Assembly (NCBI GenBank): GCA_963750075.1
Contig: CAVVPG010000005.1
Location: forward strand, 1 to 64,000
Length of the DNA stretch: 64,000 bases
Direction of reading: 5' to 3'
DNA from: Bog-473 sp963750075
GTDB taxonomy: Bacteria; Actinomycetota; Acidimicrobiia; Acidimicrobiales; RAAP-2
The notes under the pieces were generated by a model. It saw only the letters and a list, made by a program, of their open reading frames with translations. It ran no database searches and had not been told where the DNA came from. Position numbers and translations under genes: made by a program. This document shows, in pieces, positions 35,083 through 45,635 of the stretch. Position 1 is the first letter of the stretch; the number at the start of each line of letters is the position of its first letter.

Positions 35083-35992
35083 TCATCTTCCCTTCGCTTG
35101 GCGGAGCGCCTCGGCCCCGCCGACGATCTCCATGATCTCGGTGGTGATGGCGTCCTGGCGCGCCCGGTTCATGACGCGCGTCAGGGTGCGGACGAGCTCG
35201 TCCGCGTTGTCGGTGGCCGCGGCCATGGCACGCTGCTGGGCCGTGAAGAAGGATGCGGCGCCCTCCAGCAGGGCGGCGAAGATCTCCGCCTCGAGCGCCC
35301 GGGGGGCCAGCTCGATCAGCAGCTTCGCGGGCTCTGGCTCGAATTCGGTGTAGCCCTCGAGCGTCCCCTCCTCGTGCTCATGGACCTCCTCGCTTTCCTC
35401 GGGCAACGGGAGCGGCAGCAGCTGCTCCTGCTCGACCCGCTGTGTGCCGGCCGAGATGAACCGGGTCGAGACCATCTGCACGAGGTCGATCTCCCCCGAG
35501 ACGAACGGCGCGGCCATGACCGCGGCGATGTGGCGGGCATCGGCGAATTCGGGACGGTCGGCGAAGCCGGCGAACGACTGGGCCAGCGCGATGCCGCGGT
35601 AGCGGAAGTACGGGGGCGCCTTCTTGCCCACCGACCACACGGTGACGTCGGCGCCGGCGGCCAGGTGCGACGCCACCAGCCGCTCGGTCGCCCGCAGCAC
35701 GCCGGTGTTGTACGACCCGGCCAGGCCGCGGTCACCGGCGATGGCGAGGATCCCCACGTGACGCGGCGACTCGGGCGTGCCCAGCAACCGAGCGGCCGCG
35801 GTGGGGTCCGCCGCCGCCGCGAGCCGCAGCACGCCGCGCCATGCCCCCGCGGAAGGGGCGGTTCGCCGCGATCCGGCTCTGGGCGCGCACGATGCGCGAG
35901 GCGGCGATCAGCTCCATCGCCTTGGTGATCTTCCTCGTGGACTGCACGCTGCGGATGCGGCGGCGCAGGATCCGCTCTTGGCCTCCGGCCAT
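35083..35992 (-). CDS. atpG: ATP synthase F1 gamma subunit, frameshifted as sequenced
   Basis: The N-terminal part is clear (MAGGQERILRRRIRSVQSTR, then KITKAMELIAASRIVRAQ), and so is the C-terminal helix (DNADELVRTLTRVMNRARQD, then ITTEIMEIVGGAEAL). Between them the frame changes: after ATG GCG CGG at 35834-35842 an extra C comes before GTG CTG CGG at 35832. As written, the first frame ends in an Arg/Gly-rich tail and the second starts mid-protein. Removing one base gives about 303 residues with the normal gamma layout. All other ATP synthase genes are intact, so a one-base sequence error is more likely than loss of this subunit. The region around residues 190-215 (EESEEVHEHEEGTLEG) is an acidic insertion. 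Confidence 0.9.
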
Positions 35993-35995
35993 GCG

Positions 35996-37518
<1,523 letters not shown>

Positions 37519-37519
<1 letters not shown>

Positions 37520-38469
37520 CAGTGTGCTCCCTCTGTTTCTTCTGTCGTCGTCGGTCCCTGGTTGGCGCGGCCGAAGCCGGCCTGCTGCCATGCGGTCGGG
37601 ACGAGGTGCTCGCGCAATGCGTCGATCCGGCCGCGTGCCGTGGCGTCCACCTGCAGGTCCCCGATGCGGATCAGCGCACCGCTCAGCAGCGCCTCGTCGA
37701 TCACCACCTGGAGCTCCACCGGCTGCCCCGTCACCGCGGCCAGCGAGTCCGCCAGTTCCGTCTGCTGCCCCTCGTCGATGGGGGCGGCCGCACGCACCCG
37801 GGCGATGCGCCAGCCGCGGGCGGCCGCGGTCTGCTCGACCAGGAAGTTCAGCGTGCCCACGAAGTCCCGGGCCCGGCCGCCGGCCACCGTGTAGCGGACC
37901 AGCGCCACCGTCGTCTCCGGCACCTTGCCCTCCAGGAGCGCGGTGACCAGTCCCTGCCGGGCGGCGCTGTCGAGGTCGCGGTCGGTCAACGCCCCCCGCA
38001 GGCCAGGGGCGGTGGCGACGGTCCTCGAGAACCGGAACAGGTCGTCTTCGAGCGACTCGAGCTGCCCCGTCGACATGTCCTCGTGCAAGGCCGTGGCGTA
38101 GCCGCCCACCCGCTCGCGCGCCCCCGTCAGGCTGAGTTGTGGCTCCTCCACCGTGCGGCCATCGGCGGCGTGCCGGGCCCGCGAGGCCAGCCAGCCCAGC
38201 GCGGCCGGCACCTCGGGTGCCCGCACGGCGAAGCAGGCGAACGCCGCCAGCCGCCGGGCCTCTGGCGCGACCTTCCCCTCCAGGATGTCGAGCACCACGG
38301 CCCGCCGTGCCGTCCCCGGCACCGAGGTGTCGGTCAGCGCGGCACGCAGCGGTGCATTGCTCATGGCTTGGCGTTCGATCGCTGCGAGGTCGTCCGCGAT
38401 CGTCCGGAGCGCGGCCGTCCCGGCCGCCTCGAGGACGGCTGCGGCGTACCCCTGCAGCGTCGGGTTCAC
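37519..38469 (-). CDS. atpH: ATP synthase delta subunit with a duplicated N-terminal domain
   Basis: 316 residues, against about 180 for a normal delta/OSCP. Two stretches with the same pattern occur. Near residue 30 it reads NAPLRAALTDTSVPGTARRA with VVLDILEGKVAPEARRLAAFA; near residue 150, APGLRGALTDRDLDSAARQG with LVTALLEGKVPETTVALVRY. So the helical N-terminal domain that binds the alpha-subunit crown appears twice. After the second copy comes the normal C-terminal part that contacts subunit b (RIARVRAAAPIDEGQQTELA, then LLSGALIRIGDLQVDATARG). Overlaps atpF by 4 nt. Confidence 0.9.
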
Positions 38470-39005
38470 TGCAGCGCCTCGGCGTTGGCGGCCGCGCCGC
38501 CGCCGGTGTCGGCCCGCAGCGCCGCCACCGCCTCGTCGATCAGGTCCCGGTGGGCCTCGAAGTTGACCTCGCGACCGATGACCCGCTCGACCACCTCCAT
38601 GACGATCTCACCCATGCGGGCGGCGGCTTCCTCAATGGCGCGCTGGCGGGCCAGATCGATCTCGATCTCGGCGTTGCCGACGATGCGCTCGTACTCGCCC
38701 TGTGCCCGCGCCTGGGCGTCGGTGCGCACCTGCTCTGCCGTGCGGTTGGCCGTGGCCACGATCTCGCGCGCCTGGTGCCTGGCCTCCTCGAGCACCGCCC
38801 TCCGCTCGTCGTCGGCCGCCTCGGCGTCCGCCCGCGCCCGGTCGGCCGCCTCGAGCGAGTCCCTGATCTTCTCCTGTCGCTCCTCCATCGCCTTGTTGAT
38901 CGGCGGGAGGACCCACTTGTAGATGGCGAGGATCAGGATGATGGAGACGATCAATTCGATGAAGAACGTCCCGTTGGGCAGAAGGAAGATGCCTGCTGTG
39001 GTCAT
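38466..39005 (-). CDS. atpF: ATP synthase F0 b subunit
   Basis: 179 residues: an N-terminal membrane helix (FFIELIVSIILILAIYKWVLPP), then a long charged coiled-coil stalk (MEERQEKIRDSLEAADRARA, then EARHQAREIVATANRTAEQVR) and the C-terminal delta-binding region. It is a simple b subunit; the fused b-delta form of Mycobacterium is not present, and the delta is a separate, enlarged protein. Confidence 0.95.
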   Translation of the reverse strand: MTTAGIFLLPNGTFFIELIVSIILILAIYKWVLPPINKAMEERQEKIRDSLEAADRARADAEAADDERRAVLEEARHQAREIVATANRTAEQVRTDAQARAQGEYERIVGNAEIEIDLARQRAIEEAAARMGEIVMEVVERVIGREVNFEAHRDLIDEAVAALRADTGGGAAANAEALQ

Positions 39006-39059
39006 GGTGCTCTCGGTCTCCGGGTTCTCTCCGGCGGGTGGTCGGCGGGGAGTGCTGCG

Positions 39060-39332
39060 CTACGCCGTGATGCTCTTGGCGGCGAAGACGTAGACGAACA
39101 CCACCATGAACAGCAGGTTGATGAAGTACATGGCCTCCACGAGGCCTACGGTCAGGAAGAAGTACTGACGGGCCTTGGCCTCGATCTCGGGCTGGCGGGC
39201 GATGGCCGCGATGGTCTGCGAACCGGCCAGGCCGTCACCGACTGCGGCGCCGATGGCGCCCCCGCCGAGGGCCAGGCCGCCGCCGACGAGCGCGCCGGCG
39301 ACACGTATCGAAGCTTCTACTGATGCTGCCAT
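39060..39332 (-). CDS. atpE: ATP synthase F0 c subunit
   Basis: 90 residues, two membrane helices. The first is Gly/Ala-rich (ALVGGGLALGGGAIGAAVGD) and the second carries the proton-binding Glu (FLTVGLVEAMYFINLLFMVV). The polar loop RQPEIEAKARQYF between them contacts gamma/epsilon; the usual RQPE motif is present. Preceded by the strongest ribosome binding site in the operon. Confidence 0.96.
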   Translation of the reverse strand: MAASVEASIRVAGALVGGGLALGGGAIGAAVGDGLAGSQTIAAIARQPEIEAKARQYFFLTVGLVEAMYFINLLFMVVFVYVFAAKSITA

Positions 39333-39336
39333 GTTT

Positions 39337-39346
39337 CCTCTCCTTT
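39337..39346 (-). promoter_or_regulatory. Strong ribosome binding site of atpE
   Basis: Read on the minus strand, AAAGGAGAGG ends 4 nt before the ATG at 39332. This near-perfect Shine-Dalgarno fits the need for about ten c subunits per enzyme, while the other atp genes rely on overlaps or weaker sites. Confidence 0.75.
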
Positions 39347-39401
39347 GTTGAGATCCTGTTCGGTTGTTGGTGGTCCTGCCGGTCCTGCGTTGCTAGGGCG
39401 C

Positions 39402-40127
39402 CTAGTGAGCGTCCTTGCGCATGCCCATGCCCAGGTACATGATCGTGAGTAGGGCAAAGATGAAGGCCTGGATCGCGCCGATGAACAGCTCGTCGAAGGG
39501 CTTCCAGACCAGCAGGCCTATCCACGACGCATAGGGCGGGATCAGGGTGACGATGACCGAGATCATCAAGACGCCCGCGAAGATGTTGCCGAAGAGACGG
39601 AAGGTCAGCGTGATCGGCTTGGTGATCTCCTCGATGATGTTGATGAGGGTCAGCGCGGCGTACGGCTCGGCGTAGTGCTTGAAATACCCCTTCCAGCCGC
39701 GAGCCTTCACCGAGTTGTAGTGCACCAAGAAGAAAACCGTCAGCGCCAGGGCGAGCGGCAGGTTCACGTCGCCGGTCGGCGGGGGAAGATACCCCGGGTC
39801 ACCGGACGGGATGAAGGCCAACCAGTTGCAGATCAGGATGAAGAAGAACACGACGACGCCCAGACCGACGAATTCGATGCCCTCGGGACCGATGGCCGAC
39901 TGGGCCAGCTCGGACACCTGCTCGACCAGCGTTTCCCAGAAGAGCTGCAGCTTCCCCGGGACACCCGCGGTGGCCTTGGCCCGCATGCGCAGCCCGCAGC
40001 CGAGCACGATGGCCGCCGCGACGAGGGTGCTGAACACCACGTCCAGGTAGATCGTCATGCCAAAGACGTGCACCACGCCGTGGTGCTCCCCGATCGTGAT
40101 GGTCGCCAGCACGAAATGGTTGCTCAT
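39402..40127 (-). CDS. atpB: ATP synthase F0 a subunit
   Basis: 241 residues. The essential Arg lies in ITLTFRLFGNIFAGVLM, and the conserved NWLAFIPSGDPGYLPPPTGD and PFDELFIGAIQAFIFALLT match the a subunit. It forms the proton half-channels against the c ring. Starts 4 nt inside the preceding small membrane gene. Confidence 0.96.
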   Translation of the reverse strand: MSNHFVLATITIGEHHGVVHVFGMTIYLDVVFSTLVAAAIVLGCGLRMRAKATAGVPGKLQLFWETLVEQVSELAQSAIGPEGIEFVGLGVVVFFFILICNWLAFIPSGDPGYLPPPTGDVNLPLALALTVFFLVHYNSVKARGWKGYFKHYAEPYAALTLINIIEEITKPITLTFRLFGNIFAGVLMISVIVTLIPPYASWIGLLVWKPFDELFIGAIQAFIFALLTIMYLGMGMRKDAH

Positions 40128-40537
40128 TGGATGCCCTGGGAGATCACGACGCGCCCGACGTTGACCACGAAGAGCAGCTGGAAGATGACGAGCCCGGCCA
40201 CGGCGCCGATGCCCAGCGCGCCGTTCAGCAGCATGAGGCCAACGCAGACCAACGTGATGATGCCGAGCCGCGTCACGCTCTTGGTGCCCATGGCCCGCCG
40301 GAGCACCTTGTTGTTGGTCTCACCATCGGTGTGGAGCTTGGCCACGCCGGCATCGAGGAAACGGAGGTTCACCACCGCCATCGCGAGGCCGAGAGCCAGG
40401 CCCAGCGCAGCCCACGGCACCGAGAGCAGGAGCACCACGACGATGGCGGCCGCGCCCACCACGATGGCCGACACGATCGTGCGCCGGAGCACCTTGGCCA
40501 GCGCGTTGCCCTGGAGGTCCGAGAGGCCGTCGAGCAT
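40124..40537 (-). CDS. AtpI-like small membrane protein of the atp operon
   Basis: 137 residues with four hydrophobic helices in two pairs (IVSAIVVGAAAIVVVLLLSV; WAALGLALGLAMAVVNLRFL; a second pair around ITLVCVGLMLLNGALGIG and LVIFQLLFVVNVGRVV). Its place just before atpB and a 4-nt overlap identify it as the AtpI-type gene that leads many atp operons. AtpI is thought to help c-ring assembly. Sequence similarity alone would be weak. Confidence 0.75.
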   Translation of the reverse strand: MLDGLSDLQGNALAKVLRRTIVSAIVVGAAAIVVVLLLSVPWAALGLALGLAMAVVNLRFLDAGVAKLHTDGETNNKVLRRAMGTKSVTRLGIITLVCVGLMLLNGALGIGAVAGLVIFQLLFVVNVGRVVISQGIQ

Positions 40538-40553
40538 GTTCAGGCGCAGGCCC

Positions 40554-40787
40554 CTACAGGTAGGTGCGGATCTGCTTGACGATGCTGAGGGCCGCGGCCG
40601 CCAGGCCCAGGGCCAAGCCGACGAGAAGGAACACGGGCGCCGTGTGCAGGACGCTGTCCAACCAGAGCCCGAGCCCGAGGCCGACCCCCACGCAGACCGC
40701 GGCCGAGAGCCCCATGCCCAGGAAGGCCATGGCGCCCGGCAGCGCCTTCGGCTCCTCCGGGAGTGAGGATTCGCCCGGGTCGCTCAC
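40554..40787 (-). CDS. AtpZ-like two-helix membrane protein
   Basis: 77 residues: MSDPGESSLPEEP, then two helices (AMAFLGMGLSAAVCVGVGLG, ending LDSVLHTAPVFLLVGLALGL). It matches the small AtpZ/'F0F1-ATPase subunit' proteins found before atpI. First gene of the atp operon; the promoter should lie in 40788-40968, where I see no clear -35/-10 pair. Confidence 0.75.
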   Translation of the reverse strand: MSDPGESSLPEEPKALPGAMAFLGMGLSAAVCVGVGLGLGLWLDSVLHTAPVFLLVGLALGLAAAALSIVKQIRTYL

Positions 40788-40968
40788 CCGAACGGGCGCG
40801 CACGACGAGGCTCACTTGACCACGCATAGGACTTCTTCCCCCTTATGCGGTGCGTGGCGCGCCGGAGTCCGTCGTCCGGGACGCCGCGACAGCGGCATCG
40901 AACGAGGCGAGGTGGACGGGGTACACAGGCCTCATCTTCGCATCCGCGCCCAGATGCCGTCCAAACGG

Positions 40969-42165
40969 TCACGAGGGGAACCGGACCACCTCGCTGACCG
41001 CTGCGGCCTCCTCGGGCGGGCCGGGGACCCCCTGGTCACGCCCCTCGTCCTCGTCGTCCCCGTTGTCCCGGCGCAGGCCCGGGTGGAAGAAGGTGTACAG
41101 GCCCACGCCGAGGGCCGCCGCCCCTATCGGGATGAAGGCGTTGACCTGGTGCACGAAGAGAGGGAAGAGCAGGAAGCTGGACAGGACCGCCGTCCAGGCC
41201 CACAGGATGATCACGCTGCGCCGGGGGCCGTGACCGAGGCGCAGCAGCCGGTGGTGGATGTGCTCCTTGTCGGGCGTGTCGAACCCCCGGCCCTTGGCCG
41301 TGCGCCGGACGAAGGCGAAGGCCATGTCGACGAGGGGCACCCCCAGGATGAGCAGCGGGATGAAGAGGGGCGCGAAGAAGAAATAGGTCACGCCGCTGAT
41401 GGGCACGGCGGTGGGCACCCGGCCGCCGATGACCATCGTCGACGCTGCCATGAGAAGCCCCAGGAAGTGCGCGCCGGCGTCACCCATGAAGATGCGGGCC
41501 GGGTTGAAGTTGAAGGGCAGGAAGCCGAGGCAGATCCCGCACGCGATCACGGCCACGAGCGGTCCGACGTTGTCGCTCGGGAGCAGGCCCAATCCCATCA
41601 GCCGGATCCCGTAGAGCGCGAGGGCACCCCCGCCGATGGCGACCACACCGGCCGCCAGCCCGTCGAGACCGTCGATCAGGTTCACGGCGTTGGTCAGCGC
41701 GATCACCCACGCCGCGGTGATGAGCGGGATGATGCCCGGAGTCAGCACGAAGAACCCAGCCAGCGGGATCTTGAGCTCGTACATGGTCACGCCGCTGAAG
41801 TACAGGATGCTGGCGGCCAGGATCTGGCCCGCCATCTTGGCCGGGGCCGACATGTCCCGGATGTCGTCGATCAGCCCGACCGCGAACATGGCGCCGGCGG
41901 CCAGCACCACACCGGTCATCTCCGGTGAGTCCTGGAAGATGGGCCGCAGCTGCGGCACGGCGGACGCGCCGAGGACGGCGGCCAGGAACCCCAAGAACAT
42001 GGCGGCGCCGCCGCCGTAGGGGATCGGCTTGGTGTGCACGCTGCGCTCGCCGGGATGGGCGACGTAGCCCACCCGCCACGCGATGCGCTTGGCGGGAACG
42101 GTCAGTGCGGCGGTCGCCCCTGCGGCGATCACCAGGACCAGGCCGTACCACCCGATGTCCGGCAC
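40969..42165 (-). CDS. wecA: Undecaprenyl-phosphate N-acetylglucosaminyl-1-phosphate transferase (WecA/TagO family)
   Basis: 398 residues from GTG 42165, about eleven membrane helices. Motifs of this polyprenyl-phosphate transferase family: KPIPYGGGAAMF near the start, FAVGLIDDIRDMSAPAK, NAVNLIDGLDGLAAGVV, FNFNPARIFMGDAGAHFLG, and DKEHIHHRLLRLGHGP. It transfers GlcNAc-1-P to undecaprenyl phosphate to begin cell-wall arabinogalactan- or teichoic-type polymers. The hydrophilic C-terminus (EDEGRDQGVPGPPEEAA) is extra. Stands between glyA and the atp operon as in Mycobacterium (rfe). Confidence 0.92.
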   Translation of the reverse strand: MPDIGWYGLVLVIAAGATAALTVPAKRIAWRVGYVAHPGERSVHTKPIPYGGGAAMFLGFLAAVLGASAVPQLRPIFQDSPEMTGVVLAAGAMFAVGLIDDIRDMSAPAKMAGQILAASILYFSGVTMYELKIPLAGFFVLTPGIIPLITAAWVIALTNAVNLIDGLDGLAAGVVAIGGGALALYGIRLMGLGLLPSDNVGPLVAVIACGICLGFLPFNFNPARIFMGDAGAHFLGLLMAASTMVIGGRVPTAVPISGVTYFFFAPLFIPLLILGVPLVDMAFAFVRRTAKGRGFDTPDKEHIHHRLLRLGHGPRRSVIILWAWTAVLSSFLLFPLFVHQVNAFIPIGAAALGVGLYTFFHPGLRRDNGDDEDEGRDQGVPGPPEEAAAVSEVVRFPS

Positions 42166-42173
42166 GCGCTAGC

Positions 42174-43451
42174 TCACAGGTCGCGATAGGGCGGGAACGC
42201 GGCGCACAGCGTCGCGACCTCCGACCGCACGGCAGCGATCTCACGCTCGTCGCTGCGGGCCTTGAGCGTGCGCTCGATCAGGTCCGCGACGACCTGCATC
42301 TGAGCGGGGCCCATGCCCGCGGTCGTCTCGGCCGCCGTCCCGAGGCGGAGCCCCGAGGTGAGGAAGGGCGAGCGCGGGTCGTCGGGGATGGTGTTGCGGT
42401 TGCACGTGATGCCGGCGCGGTCGAGGACCTCCTGCGCCTCCTTGCCGGTCAGCTCGGCGTCGAACGGCCGCAGGTCGACCAGCAGCATGTGGTTGTCGGT
42501 GCCGCCGGAGACCAGGCGGAAGCCGTGTGCGGCCAGCGCATCGGCCAGGGCGGCCGCGTTGGCGACGACCTGCGCCGCGTACAGGCGGAATTCCGGCCGC
42601 GCCGCCTCGGCGAAGGCCACCGCCTTGGCGGCGATCACGTGCTCGAGGGGCCCGCCCTGCAGCCCGGGGAAGACCGCGCTGTCGATCTTCTTCGCCAAGT
42701 CCTGGCCGCAGAGGATGGCGCCACCCCGCGGGCCCCGCAGCGTCTTGTGCGTGGTGAGGGTGACGACGTCGGCCACGCCGACGGGGCTCGGGTGCTCGCC
42801 ACCGGCGATCAGGCCGGCCGGGTGGGCAGCGTCGTACATGAAGAGCGCGCCCACGGAGTCGGCGATCTCGCGGAACGGCTGCGGGTCGATGACGCGGGCG
42901 TAGGCCGTCGAGCCGGCCACGATGAGCGCGGGCCTCTCCGTCTTGGCCAGGTGGGCCACCTGGTCGAAGTCGATGACCTCGCCGGGGTTCCCCTCGTCGT
43001 GCGACTCCGGCGTCACGCCGTACGACACGAAGCGCCAGAACTTCGACACGATGGACGCCGGCGACCCGTGGGTGAGGTGCCCGCCATGGTCGAGCCGCAT
43101 GGCGAGGATCGTGGCGCCCGGCTCGAGCAGCGCCTGGTAGGCGGCCAGGTTGGCATTGGCGCCGGCGTGCGGCTGCACGTTGGCGTGCTCGGCCCCGAAG
43201 AGCGCGGTGGCGCGGTCGCGGGCCAGGTCCTCGATCTCGTCGATGATCTGGTTGCCCCCGTAGTACCGCCGTCCCGGGTAGCCCTCGCTGTACTTGTTCG
43301 TCAACACGGAGCCCGAGGCGGCCAGCACGGCGGGTGAGGTGAAGTTCTCCGAGGCGATCAGCTGCAGCGTGGTCTGCTGGCGCTCGAGCTCCTCGCCGAT
43401 GAGACCCGACACCTCGGGATCGGCGGCCAGCGCGGTCTCGTAGCTGCTCAT
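42174..43451 (-). CDS. glyA: Serine hydroxymethyltransferase
   Basis: 425 residues from ATG 43451. PLP Lys in VTLTTHKTLRGPRGGAILC, substrate and cofactor motifs LIASENFTSPAVLAASGSVL, NKYSEGYPGRRYYGG and HANVQPHAGANANLAAYQAL. It interconverts serine and glycine with tetrahydrofolate. Overlaps rpiB by 4 nt (ATGA). The longer open frame upstream belongs to rpiB and is not used. Confidence 0.96.
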   Translation of the reverse strand: MSSYETALAADPEVSGLIGEELERQQTTLQLIASENFTSPAVLAASGSVLTNKYSEGYPGRRYYGGNQIIDEIEDLARDRATALFGAEHANVQPHAGANANLAAYQALLEPGATILAMRLDHGGHLTHGSPASIVSKFWRFVSYGVTPESHDEGNPGEVIDFDQVAHLAKTERPALIVAGSTAYARVIDPQPFREIADSVGALFMYDAAHPAGLIAGGEHPSPVGVADVVTLTTHKTLRGPRGGAILCGQDLAKKIDSAVFPGLQGGPLEHVIAAKAVAFAEAARPEFRLYAAQVVANAAALADALAAHGFRLVSGGTDNHMLLVDLRPFDAELTGKEAQEVLDRAGITCNRNTIPDDPRSPFLTSGLRLGTAAETTAGMGPAQMQVVADLIERTLKARSDEREIAAVRSEVATLCAAFPPYRDL

Positions 43452-43924
43452 GGCGTCCCTTCCCGCTGCGTGTGGTGGACGAGCTCCCGGTCCAGGCCCG
43501 CCAGCTTCTCGATGCGGAGGTCGTGGCGACCGCCCTCCTCGGGTGCGGCGAGGAACGCGGCGAGCGCCTCCACGGCGACCACCGCCCCGGTGGTGCGCGC
43601 GCCCAGGCAGACCACGTTGGCGTGGTTGTGGCGCCGGGCCAGTGCGGCCGTCGTCACGTCGTGGACGACGGCGGCCCGGACGCCGGGAACCTTGTTCGCC
43701 GCCATGGCGATCCCGTTGCCGGTGCCGCAGACGCAAAGGCCGAGGTCGGCCACCCCGTCCGCCACCGCGCGGCCCACCGCCGCCCCGTAGTCGGGGTAGT
43801 CCACCGACACGCCCGGCTCGGAAGTGCCGTGGTCGGCCACGTCGTGCCCCTGCGCGGCCAGCTCGGCCTTCAGGATCTCCTTGAGGTCGAACCCGGCGTG
43901 ATCCGAGCCGACGGCGACGCGCAT
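43448..43924 (-). CDS. rpiB: Ribose-5-phosphate isomerase B
   Basis: 158 residues: VAVGSDHAGFDLKEILKAEL, the phosphate-binding loop LCVCGTGNGIAMAANKVPGV containing the catalytic Cys region, and RRHNHANVVCLGARTTG. It converts ribose-5-P to ribulose-5-P. The start at 43924 is the first in-frame ATG. Its promoter region faces the thiolase-like gene; only 64 nt separate the two starts, so their promoters must overlap. Confidence 0.95.
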   Translation of the reverse strand: MRVAVGSDHAGFDLKEILKAELAAQGHDVADHGTSEPGVSVDYPDYGAAVGRAVADGVADLGLCVCGTGNGIAMAANKVPGVRAAVVHDVTTAALARRHNHANVVCLGARTTGAVVAVEALAAFLAAPEEGGRHDLRIEKLAGLDRELVHHTQREGTP

Positions 43925-43988
43925 GGGCACCGAGTCTACCGGTGCGCCAGGATGCCCCCGGGGCGTGAGCCGGTACGCTGCCCCCTCC

Positions 43989-45551
43989 ATGGCCCTCGAC
44001 CCGCGCACCCCGGTGGTGGTCGGCGTCGGCCAGGCCATCACACCGCCCGGCGCCGGGCTGGAGCCGGCGGAGCGGCCCGAACCGCTGGAGCTCATGGTGC
44101 GCGCGCTCGTGGCGGCGGCCGAGGACTGTGACGGGGTGCCGGCCGGAGCGGCGGCCCCGTCGGGGCGCGCGCTCCTCCGGCGCGCCGACAGCATCCGCGT
44201 CGTGCTGCCGCTGGGGTGGCGGGCGACGAACCCGGCGCTCCTCGTGGCGTCCCGCCTCGGGTTCGCCCCGGGCGACGAACCGGCGGAGCTGATGCTGTCG
44301 GCCGTCGGGGGCAACGCGCCGCAGGCCCTCATGCACGACGCCTGCCTCGCCATCAGCCGCGGCGAGCGCAGCGTCGTGCTGGTCACCGGCGCCGAGGCCC
44401 TGTACGCCCGCGCCCAGGCGCGGCGCCACCCGGCCGGTGCCCCCCTCTCGTGGGCGAGCCAGCCCACCGAGACGACGCCGGGGCCCGTCCCCTTCGGGGT
44501 GGACAAGCCCGGGGCGACCGATCTCGAGATGAACCGCGGCGTGCTGCTGCCCGTCCACGCCTACCCACTGTTCGAGAACGCCTGGCGCGCCGCCAACGGG
44601 TGGACCCTGGAGGAGCACGCCAGCCGCATCGGCGCGTTGTGGTCACGGTTCAGCGAGGTGGCGGCCGCCAATCCCCACGCGTGGATCCGCACGCCGCGCT
44701 CCGCCGCCGACATCGTGACCCCGGGTCCGGACAACCGCATGGTCTCGTTCCCCTACCCCAAGCTGTGCACGGCGAACATGGCTGTGGACGAGGGCGCCGG
44801 CTACATCGTCTGCTCGGTGGAGGCGGCCCGGGCCGCCGGCGTGCCCGAGGAGCGCTGGGTCTTCCCGCTGGCCGGTGCGGACGCCAACGACCACTGGTAC
44901 ATCTCGCACCGGGCCGAGCTGCACCGGTCCCCCGCCATCCGGCTCGCCGGGAGCGCCGCGCTCGGCCTCGCCGGGCTCGGGATCGACGACATCGGCGCGG
45001 CGGACCTCTACTCCTGCTTCCCCGTCGTCGTCCAGGTGGCGGCCGCCGAGCTCGGCCTGCCCGTCGACGACCCGGCGCGACCGCTGACGCTGACGGGCGG
45101 GCTCACGTTCGGCGGCGGCCCCGGGAACAACTACACCTCCCACGGCATCGCGCGCGCCGTCGGCGCGCTGCGCGCCGAACCGGGGGGCGCGGCGCTGGTG
45201 ACGGGGCTGGGATGGTACGCGACCAAGCACTCCATCGGGATCTACGCCTCGCGCCCGCCGACGCACGGCGGCGCGCCCTTCGCCTGGCGCGACGTCCAGC
45301 CCGAGGTGGACGCCCTCCCCCAGTGCCGGGTCGACGCCGAGGCGACGGGCGCCGTGCGCGTCGAGACCTACACGGTGACGTTCGACCGCGACGGCGTCGC
45401 CGAGCGCGGCATCCTGGCCTGCCGCACCGCCGAAGGGAGCCGGGCCTGGGCCAACGTCGGCGACCCCGACGCCCTGGCCCTCCTGTGCGCCGAAGAGGGC
45501 ATCGGGCGGACCGGCGTCCTCGCCGCCGACGGCGTGCTGTCGCTCGACTGA
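43989..45551 (+). CDS. Thiolase-superfamily protein (acetyl-CoA acetyltransferase-like)
   Basis: 520 residues. Starts PVVVGVGQAITPPGAGLEPA as in SCP2-type thiolases. It has SAVGGNAPQALMHDACLAIS at the position of the nucleophile loop, with the Cys in HDACLAI shifted from the usual context. C-terminal GGLTFGGGPGNNYTSHGIAR corresponds to the GG-P-x-x-HP motif region. About 100 residues longer than bacterial degradative thiolases. It may cleave or condense acyl-CoA, or be a non-thiolytic acyl-carrier-linked relative. First of a plus-strand group with MarR, amidohydrolase and dioxygenase genes. Start ATG 43989. Confidence 0.8.
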   Translation: MALDPRTPVVVGVGQAITPPGAGLEPAERPEPLELMVRALVAAAEDCDGVPAGAAAPSGRALLRRADSIRVVLPLGWRATNPALLVASRLGFAPGDEPAELMLSAVGGNAPQALMHDACLAISRGERSVVLVTGAEALYARAQARRHPAGAPLSWASQPTETTPGPVPFGVDKPGATDLEMNRGVLLPVHAYPLFENAWRAANGWTLEEHASRIGALWSRFSEVAAANPHAWIRTPRSAADIVTPGPDNRMVSFPYPKLCTANMAVDEGAGYIVCSVEAARAAGVPEERWVFPLAGADANDHWYISHRAELHRSPAIRLAGSAALGLAGLGIDDIGAADLYSCFPVVVQVAAAELGLPVDDPARPLTLTGGLTFGGGPGNNYTSHGIARAVGALRAEPGGAALVTGLGWYATKHSIGIYASRPPTHGGAPFAWRDVQPEVDALPQCRVDAEATGAVRVETYTVTFDRDGVAERGILACRTAEGSRAWANVGDPDALALLCAEEGIGRTGVLAADGVLSLD

Positions 45552-45635
45552 CTCGCAGCCGTGCCGCCGGCCACGGGCTTCCGGCGCCGGCATCGTTTGT
45601 GCACGAGTGCCCGGGCGGCGAACCTAGGGTGCGGC

